DNA from: Actinostola sp. cb2023
Taxonomy: Eukaryota > Cnidaria > Anthozoa > Actiniaria > Actinostolidae
NCBI GenBank assembly: GCA_033675265.1
Contig: JAUJYZ010001563.1
Span: 16,784-80,783 of the forward strand
Direction of reading: 5' to 3'
DNA: 64,000 bases
A program made the translations under genes and the position numbers. Shown here piece after piece: positions 11,873 to 24,200 of the stretch (the stretch's first letter is position 1; each line of letters begins with the position of its first letter). The notes under the pieces were generated by a model. The model saw only the letters and a program-made list of their open reading frames with translations, was not told the DNA's origin and ran no database searches.

Positions 11873-14730
11873 CCCTTGCGAAATCGATTCCCAACTTCTT
11901 GAGAATTCTTGAGAATTCTTAGGAATTCCTAAGAATTCCCAACTATTCCCAAGTCTCAAAAGTAAATTTTGAAGATGTGAATTTCAATGTTGGGAATTCT
12001 TAGGAATTCCTAAGAATTCCCAACTATTCCCAAGTCTCAAAAGTAAATTTTGAAGATGTGAATTTCAATGTTGGGAATTCTTAGGCATTCCTAAGAATTC
12101 CCAACTATTCCCAAGTCTCAATAAGTACATTTTGAAGGTGTGAATTTCAATGTTGGGAATTCTTAGGAACTCCTAAGAATTCCCAACTATATTCCCAAGT
12201 CTCAAAAAGTACATTTTGAAGATGTGAATTTCAATGTTTGGAATTCTTAGGAATTCCTAGGAATTCCCAACTATTCAATTCCCAAGTCTCAAAAGGTATA
12301 TTTTGAAGGTGTGAATTTCAATGTTGGGAATTCTTAGGAATTCCTAAGAATTCCTAGCTTTTACAATACCTTGAAAGACTGGGAATTCCTGGGAATTCCT
12401 AAGAATTTCCTAGGTATTATGTTTTTTGCTTATTTTGGTCAGCGGTTACACACATAAGGTCACGTGACTATCGGTAAAAGAGCGGGAATAAATCGAGGCA
12501 GGTTCGTTTGTTTTTCTTCAAAGAAGACAAAAAAAACACATTTATTCATCTTTTTGGTAAGTAAAAACATTCTGTGTTTTGTTAAGGTAAGCTGTAAAAT
12601 GTTGTCCAATGTTTTCTATATGAAATTTATAGAAGAAAGCAGCTTTTTCACGGTGAAACTGTTGTTCACAAACTTGACAAGATGGCAGCTGACTGAAGAC
12701 TTTCGTTTAGACATGACAAAAGCTACAAAGGTAGAGCTTTATATATTGTTGTGTGTTATTTATCATAGCTTAGTTTGAAAGCTAAAACTATAAGCTTCGT
12801 AGTTTAATCCTTTTCATTGTTGTATTTCACTCTATTCTGCATGTAAGTATGCACTATTTTAGTATTTACAGTGTGGACACTCCCCCCTTGCGAAATCGAT
12901 TCCCAACTTCTTGAGAATTCTTGAGAATTCCTAGGAATTCCTAAGAATTCCCAACTATTCCCAAGTCTCAAAAGTAAATTTTGAAGGTGTGAATTTCAAT
13001 GTTGGGAATTCTTAGGAATTCCTAAGAATTCCCAACTATTGCCAATTAAAGTCTCAAAAAGTAAATTTGGAAGGTGTGAATTTCATGCAATGTTGGGAAT
13101 TCTTAGGAATTCCTAAGAATTCCCAACTATTGCCAAGTCTCAAAAAGTAAATTTGGAAGGTGTGAATTTCAATGTTGGGAATTCTTAGGAATTCCCAAGC
13201 GTCCCAAAAATACCGTGAATTAATTCCTAGGAAATTCCTAGGAATTCTTAGGAATTCTTAGTTCGTGAACACTTCAAGTTTTTTCGAACTTTTTTTTCGA
13301 ACTTTCTATTACCTCATAGCCTCTCAAATGGAGCATTGAGTTTTAAATACACTTAGTGATCAAAATAAACATTTTTCTGATCAATTTGCTCAATGGATAA
13401 TTTATAAATATGTGTTAGAAAAAACCTAAGTGTTCACGGTTCGAGTGTCCACACTGTAAGTATAAGCTTATAAGTCATGTTTTTAATTAATCTTATTAAG
13501 TTAAGTTTTCGAATTTACAGTCTTAAAGTTTTAAACTTATCAGATTACACATGTAGTTATAGTTAATATTACACTAAGAAATGTTTAATAGTAATTGCAA
13601 AGATTCAGTCATTCAACATTTTAAGAAAAAGTAGGTTCAGAATTGTGATTTTCAGTCCCCATTCATTTTCAGGTGATTTTAGCTGAACACTTTTAACTAC
13701 AACAGTCAACTACAACAGAGTTAGAGATCAAGAGTTTTATGATGACTGCAAAATATTCACAAGGGTTGAATTGCATGGTCTAGTTTTACAAGACTCAACA
13801 TTTATACCACGTACTGAGTGTCCATGAAAACACTTTGGTAGCTGATAGATGCAAATCAAAGTAAGACTGATGCAGTTTATTAATATGATTGTAGTAAGCG
13901 GACAATGCATGACATAGTGGAATGTAAAAGAATAATAAGATTGATAATAATATTGATTTTACAATGTTATTTTGAAGATTCATTTTAATTAATTACCGGC
14001 ATTGGAATGTTATCATTATAGTTTTTTTCTACTTGGAAAGTTTTTAACACAATATAAATATTTAATAAAAAAATGACATGAAAATTAGATTAATATGCAG
14101 AATCTGGTTTGTTGGTGTTTTATAATAATATTTATTTTATTGCTATTTCACTATAAAGTCTTGTGAATACCAAAAAAAATCATATTTATTTCAATTAAAA
14201 TCAGTTTTAGCTGAAATGATTATATGTCTTGTTACCAAGGTTACAGAGTTTCTCAAGAATTCCCAAGAATTCTTTCTCAAGAATTCCAAAGAATTCTCAA
14301 GAATTCCTAAGAATTCTCAAGAATTTCTCTATTTCACCCCAATCAAGCAATTCTCCAAGAATTCCTAAGAATTCTCAAGAATGTTCCACCAGAATTCCTA
14401 GGAATTCCTAAGAATTCGCGTCCCAAAATACCGTGAATTAATTCCTAGGAATTCCTAGGAATTAATTCCTAGGAATTCTCAAGAATTCCTAAGAATTCCT
14501 AGGAATTCTTAGGAATTCTTTCCTAAGAATTCTCAAGAATTCCTGAGAATTCTCAAGAATGTTCTAAGCTGAGAATTCCTAGGAATTCCCAAGAATTCGC
14601 GTCCCAAAATACCGTGAATTAATTCCTAGGAATTCCTAGGAATTCTTGGGAATTCCTAAGAATAAATTCCTAGGAATTCCTAGGAAATTCCTAGGAATTC
14701 TTAGGAATTCTTAGTTCAATTTCGCAAGGG
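11873..14730. mobile_element. GAATTC-rich inverted-repeat element splitting the minisatellite
   Basis: It starts CCCTTGCGAAATCGATTCCC at 11873 and ends with the reverse complement of CCCTTGCGAAAT at 14730; minisatellite continues on both sides. Both ends are built of palindromic units around AGGAATTCCT and CTAAGAATTCCCAAC. The middle is AT-rich. A frame at 12464-12778 (104 codons) has no recognised domain. It is probably a non-autonomous DNA transposon; the target duplication is unclear. Confidence 0.7.
12869..13456. mobile_element. TA-flanked MITE nested in the GAATTC element
   Basis: Termini CAGTGTGGACACTC and reverse complement, flanked by TA (12867-12868, 13457-13458). The right terminus continues as an inverted match to GTGAACACTT and GTTTTTTC, whose left partner sits at 13263 after another CCCTTGCGAAATCG-type block. 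Hence a second GAATTC-type fragment has inserted just inside the left end of this MITE. Confidence 0.7.
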
Positions 14731-17700
14731 TAGTAAATGTGCTTTATATATAATAATGCCAATTCCAATTCACTAGTGTAGGGTACTAGTAAATGTGCTT
14801 TATATAATAATGCCAATTCCCATTCACTAGTGTAGGGTATTAGTAAATGTGCTTTTTATATAATAATGCCAATTCCCATCCACTAGTGTAGGGTACTAGT
14901 AAATGTGCTTGATATAATAATGCCAATTCCAATTCACTAGTGTAGGGTACTAGTAAATGTGCTTTATATAATAATGCCAATTCCAATTCACTAGTGTAGG
15001 GTATACTAGTAAATGTGATTTATATAATAATGCCAATTCCCATCCACTAGTGTAGGGTACTAGTAAATGTGCTTTATATAATAATGCCAATTCCAATTCA
15101 CTAGTGTAGGGTACTAGTAAATGTGCTTTATATAATAATTCCAATTCCAATTCACTAGTGTAGGGTATACTAGTAAATGTGATTTATATAATAATGCCAA
15201 TTCCCATCCACTAGTGTAGGGTACTAGTAAATGTGCTTTATATAATAATGCCAATTCCAATTCACTAGTGTAGGGTACTAGTAAATGTGCTTTATATAAT
15301 AATTCCAATTCCAATTCACTAGTGTAGGGTATACTAGTAAATGTGATTTATATAATAATGCCAATTCCCATCCACTAGTGTAGGGTACTAGTAAATGTGC
15401 TTTATATAATAATGCCAATTCCAATTCACTAGTGTAGGGTACTAGTAAATGTGCTTTATATAATAATGCCAATTCCAATTCACTAGTGTAGGGTACTAGT
15501 AAATGTGCTTTATATAATAATGCCAATTCCAATTCACTAGTGTAGGGTACTAGTAAATGTGCTTTATATAATAATTGCCAATTCCAATTCACTAGTGTAG
15601 GGTATACTAGTAAATGTGATTTATATATAATAATGCCAATTCCCATTCACTAGTGTAGGGTACTAGTAAATGTGCTTTATATAATAATGCCAATTCCAAT
15701 TCACTAGTGTAGGGTACTAGTAAATGTGCTTTATATAATAATTCCAATTCCAATTCACTAGTGTAGGGTATACTAGTAAATGTGATTTATATAATAATGC
15801 CAATTTCCAATTCACTAGTGTAGGGTACTAGTAAATGTGCTTTATATAATAATGCCAATTCCAATTCACTAGTGTAGGGTACTAGTAAATGTGCTTTATA
15901 TAATAATGCCAATTCCAATTCACTAGTGTAGGGTACTAGTAAATGTGCTTTATATAATAATGCCAATTGCAATTCACTAGTGTAGGGTACTAGTAAATGT
16001 GCTTTATATAATAATGCCAATTCCAATTCACTATTGTAGGGTACTAGTAAATGTGCTTTTTATATAATAATGCCAATTCTAATTCACTAGTGTAGGGTAC
16101 TAGTAAATGTGATTTATATAATAATGCCAATTCCAATTCACTAGTGTACGGGTACTAGTAAATGTGCTTGATATAATAATGCAAAATTCCAATTCACTAG
16201 TGTAGGGTATACTAGTAAATGTGATTTATATAATAATGCCAATTCCCATCCACTAGTGTAGGGTACTAGTAAATGTGCTTTATATAATAATGCCAATTCC
16301 AATTCACTAGTGTAGGGTACTAGTAAATGTGCTTTATATAATAATGCCAATTCCAATTCACTAGTGTAGGGTACTAGTAAATGTGCTTTATATAATAATG
16401 CCAATTCCAATTCACTAGTGTAGGGTACTAGTAAATGTGCTTTATATAATAATGCCAATTACAATTCACTAGTGTAGGGTACTAGTAAATGTGCTTTATA
16501 TAATAATGCCAATTCCAATTCACTAGTGTAGGGTACTAGTAAATGTGCTTTATATAATAATGCCAATTATAATTCACTAGTGTAGGGTACTTGTAAATGT
16601 GATTTATATAATAATGCCAATTCTAATTCAATAGTGTAGGGTACTAGTAAATGTGCTTGATATAATAATGCCAATTCCAATTCACTAGTGTAGGGTATAC
16701 TAGTAAATGTGATTTATATAATAATGCCAATTCCCATCCACTAGTGTAGGGTACTAGTAAATGTGATTTATATAATAATGCCAATTCCAATTCACTAGTG
16801 TAGGGTACTAGTAAATGTGCTTTATATAATAATGCCAATTCTAATTCACTAGTGTAGGGTACTAGTAAATGTGCTTGATATAATAATGCCAATTCTAATT
16901 CACTATTGTAGGGTACTAGTAAATGTGCTTTATATAATAATGCCAATTCCAATTCACTAGTGTAGGGTATACTTGTCTAGTAAATGTGCTTTATATAATA
17001 ATGCCAATTCCAATTCACTAGTGTAGGGTATACTAGTAAATGTGATTTATATAATAATGCCAATTCCCATCCACTAGTGTAGGGTACTAGTAAATGTGCT
17101 TTATATAATAATGCCAATTCCAATTCACTAGTGTAGGGTACTAGTAAATGTGCTTTATATAATAATGCCAATTCTAATTCACTATTGTAGGGTACTAGTA
17201 AATGTGCTTTATATAATAATGCCAATTCCAATTCACTAGTGTAGGGTATACTTGTCTAGTAAATGTGCTTTATATAATAATGCCAATTCCAATTCACTAG
17301 TGTAGGGTATACTAGTAAATGTGCTTTATATAATAATGCCAATTCCAATTCACTAGTGTAGGGAACTAGTAAATGTGATTTATATAATAATGCCAATTCC
17401 AATTCACTAGTGTAGGGTACTAGTAAATGTGCTTTATATAATAATGCCAATTCCAATTCACTAGTGTAGGGTACTAGTAAATGTGCTTTATATAATAATG
17501 CCAATTATAATTCACTAGTGTAGGGTATACTAGTAAATGTGCTTTATATAATAATGCCAATTCCAATTCACTAGTGTAGGGTACTAGTAAATGTGATTTA
17601 TATAATAATGCCAATTCCAATTCACTAGTGTAGGGTACTAGTAAATGTGCTTGATATAATAATGCCAATTCCAATTCACTAGTGTAGGGTACTAGTAAAT

Positions 17701-18245
17701 GTGCTTTATATAATAATGCCAATTCCAATTCACTAGTGTAGGGTACTAGTAAATGTGCTTTATATAATAATGCCAATTCCAATTCACTAGTGTAGGGTAT
17801 ACTAGTAAATGTGCTTTATATAATAATGCCAATTCCAATTCACTAGTGTAGGGTACTAGTAAATGTGCTTGATATAATAATGCCAATTCCAATTCACTAG
17901 TGTAGGGTACTAGTAAATGTGCTTTATATAATAATGCCAATTCCAATTCACTAGTGTAGGGTACTAGTAAATGTGCTTGATATAATAATGCCAATTCCAA
18001 TTCACTAGTGTAGGGTACTAGTAAATGTGCTTTATATAATAATGCCAATTCCAATTCACTAGTGTAGGGTACTAGTAAATGTGATTTATATAATAATGCC
18101 AATTCCAATTCACTAGTGTAGGGTATACTAGTAAATGTGCTTTATATAATAATGCCAATTCCAATTCACTAGTGTAGGGTATACTAGTAAATGTGATTTA
18201 TATAATAATGCCAATTCCAATTCACTAGTGTAGGGTACTAGTAAA
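14731..18245 (+). repeat. 54-bp minisatellite, right block (about 64 copies)
   Basis: Tandem units of 54 bp (56 bp where GGGTAC becomes GGGTATAC). Because 54 is a multiple of three, long open frames encoding repeats of LALLYKAHLLVPYTSE appear on the minus strand; they start and stop with the 2-bp variants and are not genes. The array ends 10 bases from the splice donor of the exon at 18256-18292, so it lies in the Ig-SEA intron or 3' region. Confidence 0.93.
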
Positions 18246-18255
18246 TGCAGCTTAC

Positions 18256-18292
18256 CTGCCAACATAGCCTTCGTTATCATATTCCAACGCCT
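18256..18292 (-). CDS. Juxtamembrane exon of the Ig-SEA receptor
   Basis: This 37-nt exon lies between a TTTTAG acceptor and a GTAAGC donor on the minus strand. Joined in phase 1 to the transmembrane exon it encodes EALEYDNEGYVG, an acidic tail with two tyrosines. It ends in phase 2, so at least one further exon must exist at lower coordinates. Confidence 0.65.
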
Positions 18293-21200
18293 CTAAAATA
18301 TATAAAAGAACAGAACATATATTAGATATATTAGATACTAGCTAGTAGATATGCTTAACTGTCAGATTGTGCCATGACTAGAATGACAAATGAATATAAG
18401 GAAAAAAGAACAACTTATATTACTTGACCAATATTTTACGGCAATTTTCAACTCATTCAACTACCACGGCAGGTAGCCAAAATGAGAAAAAAGATCAAGG
18501 TTGCGCGCATTATCCACAGAGTTAGAAAACTAAATCACGCATCCAAATCAGAAGACAACTCAATGAGTTTCAAATACTCACCATTCTTATTACTGATTTC
18601 CTTTACATTCCTCTTCTTGCAGTAGCAAACAGCCAATGCTATGATGAGCATAAGTACAATAGGAACAAACACAGAAATAGCGATGATGGCCTCAGTACTC
18701 AAAGGCCTCGAGTCTTCATCCTCTTTTCGTGTCACGTAAGAACCTGAAATAACAACGCTCATAATTTAATAAGCAATTACTGGATGAGGTTGTGCATGAT
18801 GGCGGAGCGCGTGCCATGGTAATTCCCGCCAATTGGGCTATTTTTGGTAAGAGCATGCAGATCTTGCAACCTGCCAACTAGACCTCACTCCACCCCACCT
18901 GCGTAAATATTTGACACCTGCACAACTTCAGTTGTTCTAATATTACAAACCCCACCCCACCTGCGTCAAGATTCGACACCTGTGCATAACTTCAGTTGGT
19001 CTAATAATACAAACCTGCTTGTACGCTACTACGATCTATCTCCAATCCGTTCAGTATTCCTCCACTACTGTTCAGTGCCTTGTGCAATGGTAATGATGGG
19101 TCATGAACGTCTCCAGTGATTGTGAGTTTGTAATTTACAACGACGTTTCCTTTCCTAACCAAAACAACAACAAAATATAAACAACAACAACAACGACGAT
19201 GACGATGATGATATCGAGAAGTGCATCAAAGTGTACGTTTTCAAATAGGTTGATAGCTATGGGGATCATTATTTCCTAATCTCGTATCACCGATGAACAT
19301 CCTCTCCTTCATGTAAACAAAGCAGGTATTACAATCGACCTAAAGGCGAGAAAGGTTGACTGCTGAGGAAGCCATTCATTATCAGTTCAACAATACTTAC
19401 TCAAAGGTTTTTACTTTTCTTGACGTCGTATATAGTTGGCATTCATAGACTACGTCCAGCTAGAAGTAAACAATCACGAGATTATCATTATGGGATGCTT
19501 ATATGGACGGTTTTACGCAGTAGATCAAATGAATAACAAGTACGCACCATCGTTTCAGTTTCAGCTTTCAAAGTCTTGTATTTATCAGAACTTTCATCTC
19601 TCAATTGTTCATCCCATTTACGATTGATTATTCTAAACCAGCCAAACCAATCTTTCTCAGCGACTGTAACACATATATTAAAATTAGTAAATGCTCCAAG
19701 ATGCCCGCGTACAGCAATCAAGAACGCCTACAATGGACGTCATAATTGTTGAGATACTTTCCATTTTGTACGATTTCGTACGTGGTGAAACTCAATTGCA
19801 ACACATTAGTTCTTAAATGTTCGGTAAAATATCTTCAAAAATCCCTCGATCTCCCCGTTTCAATGTTGAAGCTGAATCATGTACATGTCACGCAAACGTA
19901 TTCTTGCTTTAAACAACTTTGTATGATGGTGGGAGGGGAAGATGATCCGCACCCATACTTTGGCATATACTCCATATCAGAATGCGGCCATGGAAGCACC
20001 CACAACATGTTCTACATTACGATATCTCTTCTTATTTCTTGCTTATCCATAGCTATCTTCAGCTATCCTAACTTATCGTTAACTATCATACTTTATTATC
20101 TACAGATAACGGAGGATAGTTAAGGATAATTAATAAATAAAGCCCTTCTGGCGACTGGTATGTCGGCTGATTTGAAGCTTTTTGAGTGGTTTTCTTGATA
20201 AATAAATAAATAAATAAATAAATAACATTTATTTACATAGCGCAAATTCAACGTGACGTTTTCAAATGCGCTGAAATGAAACTGAAATGAAATAAATATT
20301 ATAGAACATAAAGTGTTTTAAGAAACCCAACTGGCAAGGAGGCGAACCAGTTGGCTACATTTACAAGCACGGTCGAGAAAGTGAATTTAAACTAGGGATT
20401 GCCCGGAACAAATACAGTCTCAGCTAGTGGACAGAGCGGGACTCAAACTCGGGGCCACCGGATTCTAAGACCGACGCTTTGACCAATCGACCAACCTCTT
20501 CAATATATTTTGGGTTTTATTTGAGTGACTTTTTGGGAGCAGATTTTGAGGTTTGTTCGTAGTTCAGGGATCGACAAATTATAAAAATACCTCAAATACC
20601 TGTCGTATCGACGTTAAAATCTCCAAAAAGGATGAAGTACACCACATGTATGTTGTACAAGCTAATTTACCTATTAAAAAATACATTACAGTCTTAGAAA
20701 AGTTCAGATAATTTCATTTTTCTCCAAAGTGGGAGATGAAAAAGTGTCTCAACTAATTTTGACGCCCATTGTAACTTTCTAACTAATGTTTATATACAAT
20801 ACTCAGTTCTGATACAGAATACGCACAATTAACTCACTATTTCGGTGGACTTCAACTTTGATGCTGCAACTTCCAAAAGCATTAGAAACATCACAGGTAC
20901 TTTTCGTTTTTTCCTTTTTTCCACACATTTTGAATGTCTTGTCCTTGTGTTTAACTTGGACATTCTCCTGTTCGCGACAATTCACACTTGGGAAGGGACT
21001 GCCATCAGGAGTTACTGATAAACACTGTTGAGTTGTTATACCACAGGTTTTACCACATGGTACAGTAACACGATAATCTGAGAAGTATACAAAGTATCTA
21101 TAAACACTGTTGAGTTGTTATACCACAGTTTTTAACACATGGTACAGTAACACGATAATCTGAGAAGTATACAAAGTATCTATAAACACTGTTGAGTTGT

Positions 21201-24200
21201 TATACCACAGGTTTTACCACATGGTACAGTAGCACGATATTCTGAGAAGTATACAAAGTATCTATAAACACTGTCGAGTTGTTATACACCTATTTCAAAA
21301 AAAGTTGTCGGTGAACTTGACCTTCAAGCCTACGCAACCAGACCGAAAGGGAGCATGGGTATGTCAGCATATTTTAATTCTGACATGGCCAAGTTAAGTT
21401 CTGCGTTGTACTCTCGCTTGATGGTTATAAAAGCACAAATAGACATATTCAGACGTTGCTCAATGTGATCATAAACATCAAAATGCACCATCTACCCATG
21501 CTCCCTTTCGGTCTAGTCGCGTACGCTTCAGTTAAGTTCACAGACAACGTTTTATTAGTTTCTAAATGTAGGTGTACTTACATTGTACAACTAGACAAAC
21601 ATTGGCAGTCTTCACATCAGGTACCCCATTATAGGCAACACACGTGTAGCATTGGTTATGGTGTTCTGGTTTGGCTGTTATATTTAATGAGCTTCCTGTG
21701 CCTATCACCTCATCATTTATTGTCCAGTTAATTGATGGTGTTGGACGTCCAATAGCAGTACACATCAGTTGAGCCGTTTGAGTTTCATTAACAGTAAGAG
21801 TAGTAGGGTGTGTACTTGTAATATTGGGAGCGACTGGAGAAAAGAAATAAAGACACTGAATACTTTATAGATCTAGTCCTGACTGTAGAAAAGGTGGATA
21901 GCATTATATCTACTGGATAAGGATTTATCCAACGGATAGCGCTATCCACCAAATGGGGCAAGAAAACACTTGCGTTCTATTAGTCATGGATAGCATTATC
22001 TACTGGATAAAGTGGATAATTTGATGCTGTTATCTAATAAAGTTATCCACTAGATAAATATTTATCCACCAGAGAGCGCTATCCACCAACTGCGGCCAGA
22101 AAACACTTACGTCCTATTAGTCATGGATAGCATTATCTACTGGATAAATCGTTATTCCAGTAGATATATAAGTTGATGCTGTAATCTAATAAAGTTATCC
22201 ATTAGATAAGGATTTATCCACCAGGTAGCGCTATATCCACCAAATGGGGCCAGAAAACACTTGCGTCCTATTAGTCATGGACAGCACTATCTACTGGATA
22301 AATCGTTATTCCAGTGGATAAGTTGATGCTGTTATCTTATAAAGTTATCCATTGGATTGTAACATCACCACCACATCATATCAAACTTATGTTATACAAA
22401 AGGTCATTGTTTCGCAAATGCTAATGAGCGACGGCGGTCTATCAATAAAAACAGCATGATTTTGGTACATTTTTGCTTTTTACTGCATTGTTAAAATACA
22501 AATCAAAAACCTACCAACGGAATATAAAAGACGAATATGTAAGGAATGAATAAGCTAGCAATTCAAGCAAAAATAAATATATTTGACTGTGTCATTTTCC
22601 GTTTCTTCAAAGTCAATCGAACTGAAATCTCTGAAGAGACATAGGAGGGCGTGACATACGCTACACACAAATACCTTATGAATTCCTTGGGAATTGTGTC
22701 AATCAAAAACCTACCGCCGGATTCTAATGCTCTGTAATTATACGCGCATTTTGATATAAAATACATGTATATTGAACTTAATTAAGCTGTGTCAAAATGA
22801 AATCTAAAACAAATTTGTTTGGTAATTGTGAACATCATATTGGTGCTCTGTATCCCGGTCTGTATGTAGAAGCTACATAGGCGAATTCGCAAATAAATTA
22901 TGGCTCGGAAAGGACGTTTTTTGAAGGCAATTTCCAATATTTACACACGAGATCAATAAGTAATTTCGAATTTGTGATATATTTTCCCGTTGAGGAAACA
23001 TATGCAGCTTTTCCATCTCTTATGTTTTAGCTACCTGATTTACACATTGTCAAAGGAAAAAGTTGAATTCAGAAATGATAAACCAGTCACGTACGAATCT
23101 GCTTTATTTAACGGTCATGGTGAACAAATTGCTGGATCAATCGGGCCTCAAACGTGCTTTAGTAAACAAAGCATTAACAAAAAAATTTGTCCGCGTGATA
23201 CTGGATCCCAACAGGAGCAAATGTTCAATGATGCAGGACATAAGTTTGATATGGATAGACATGTGACATATTATTTTAATTAGTCTTGCCTTTAATTAGT
23301 ATCGAACTGAATAAAGCACAGATAACATAAGATGGTTGTCTGAAGTGGGATTACGACTACAAGGTCTAAAACACAACCGAAACAGACACAAGCATCATTG
23401 TAGCTAGAGTTGGATCGAGAAGAATATGAGTGATCTCATCGGATTTGAACCGCCAAAACTCGACTGGACTCCAGGTCCGGATCTGACACAACGACTGAAG
23501 CAGTCACACAGAAGTGTGAGCTACTCTTCGAATGCCCGTTAAAAACAAGATCTAAGGACCAAAATTGCAAATATCTACTCATATGGATAGGTGACTATGG
23601 ACTAAACTTATTTAATACGTGGATCTTGACTGAGGAAGATAATAAGATGAAAACATACAGTATATACGAATACTTGACACGCCTCGAGGTCCATGTGAAA
23701 CCACAAGCGAATCACCTACTGGACCGATTCTATCTCAGATGTTTAAAACAAAATAATGGATATCCAGCAGATTAATACACGACGAGTTTTTGGACTGGTT
23801 GATTCAGACATCGTGCGAAAATCATTCATCGCCGAGGGAAATGAATTGACTTTCAAGAAAGCAAGAGAGATTGCCCAAACCGATGAGGCTACCAGAATGC
23901 AACTCAAGGCTATGACTGAGCTCGCAGATCCCATCACAGTAAACTCTCAACAAACGAGTAAAAGTAAAGGACCAAGCAGAGGTAAGACCAAACCTAATAC
24001 TAGACATAGGGGTCAGAGGTCGAACTCAAAGACACAAAGAGAAAAGAAATGACAAGTCATCGTGCAGCAGATGTGGCAATACAGCACACTAAATAGATCA
24101 AAAATGCCCTGCTGCTATCAATTCAGAATGTTTTGGATATCACAAAATAGGCCACTATCAAAACATGTGCTTCAAAACAGCTAAACGCAATGTCAACTCA

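Noticed and set aside
11873..14730. CRISPR-like array because of regular GAATTC repeats
   Set aside because: The repeats are palindromic, unevenly spaced, in a eukaryotic genome and enclosed by transposon inverted ends.
11433..18108. Long minus-strand open frames of LALLYKAHLLVPYTSE repeats
   Set aside because: They follow from a 54-bp tandem unit being a multiple of three; starts and stops coincide with 2-bp unit variants, and no exon structure supports translation.
18535..18762. Reading through the transmembrane exon into GEYLKLIELSS as the cytoplasmic end
   Set aside because: A good GTGAGT donor precedes these codons and joins in phase to the exon at 18256-18292, so they are intronic.
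22990..23283. 97-codon frame with a signal-like start
   Set aside because: It starts in a transposon insert and ends in LTR sequence, so it spans an insertion junction.
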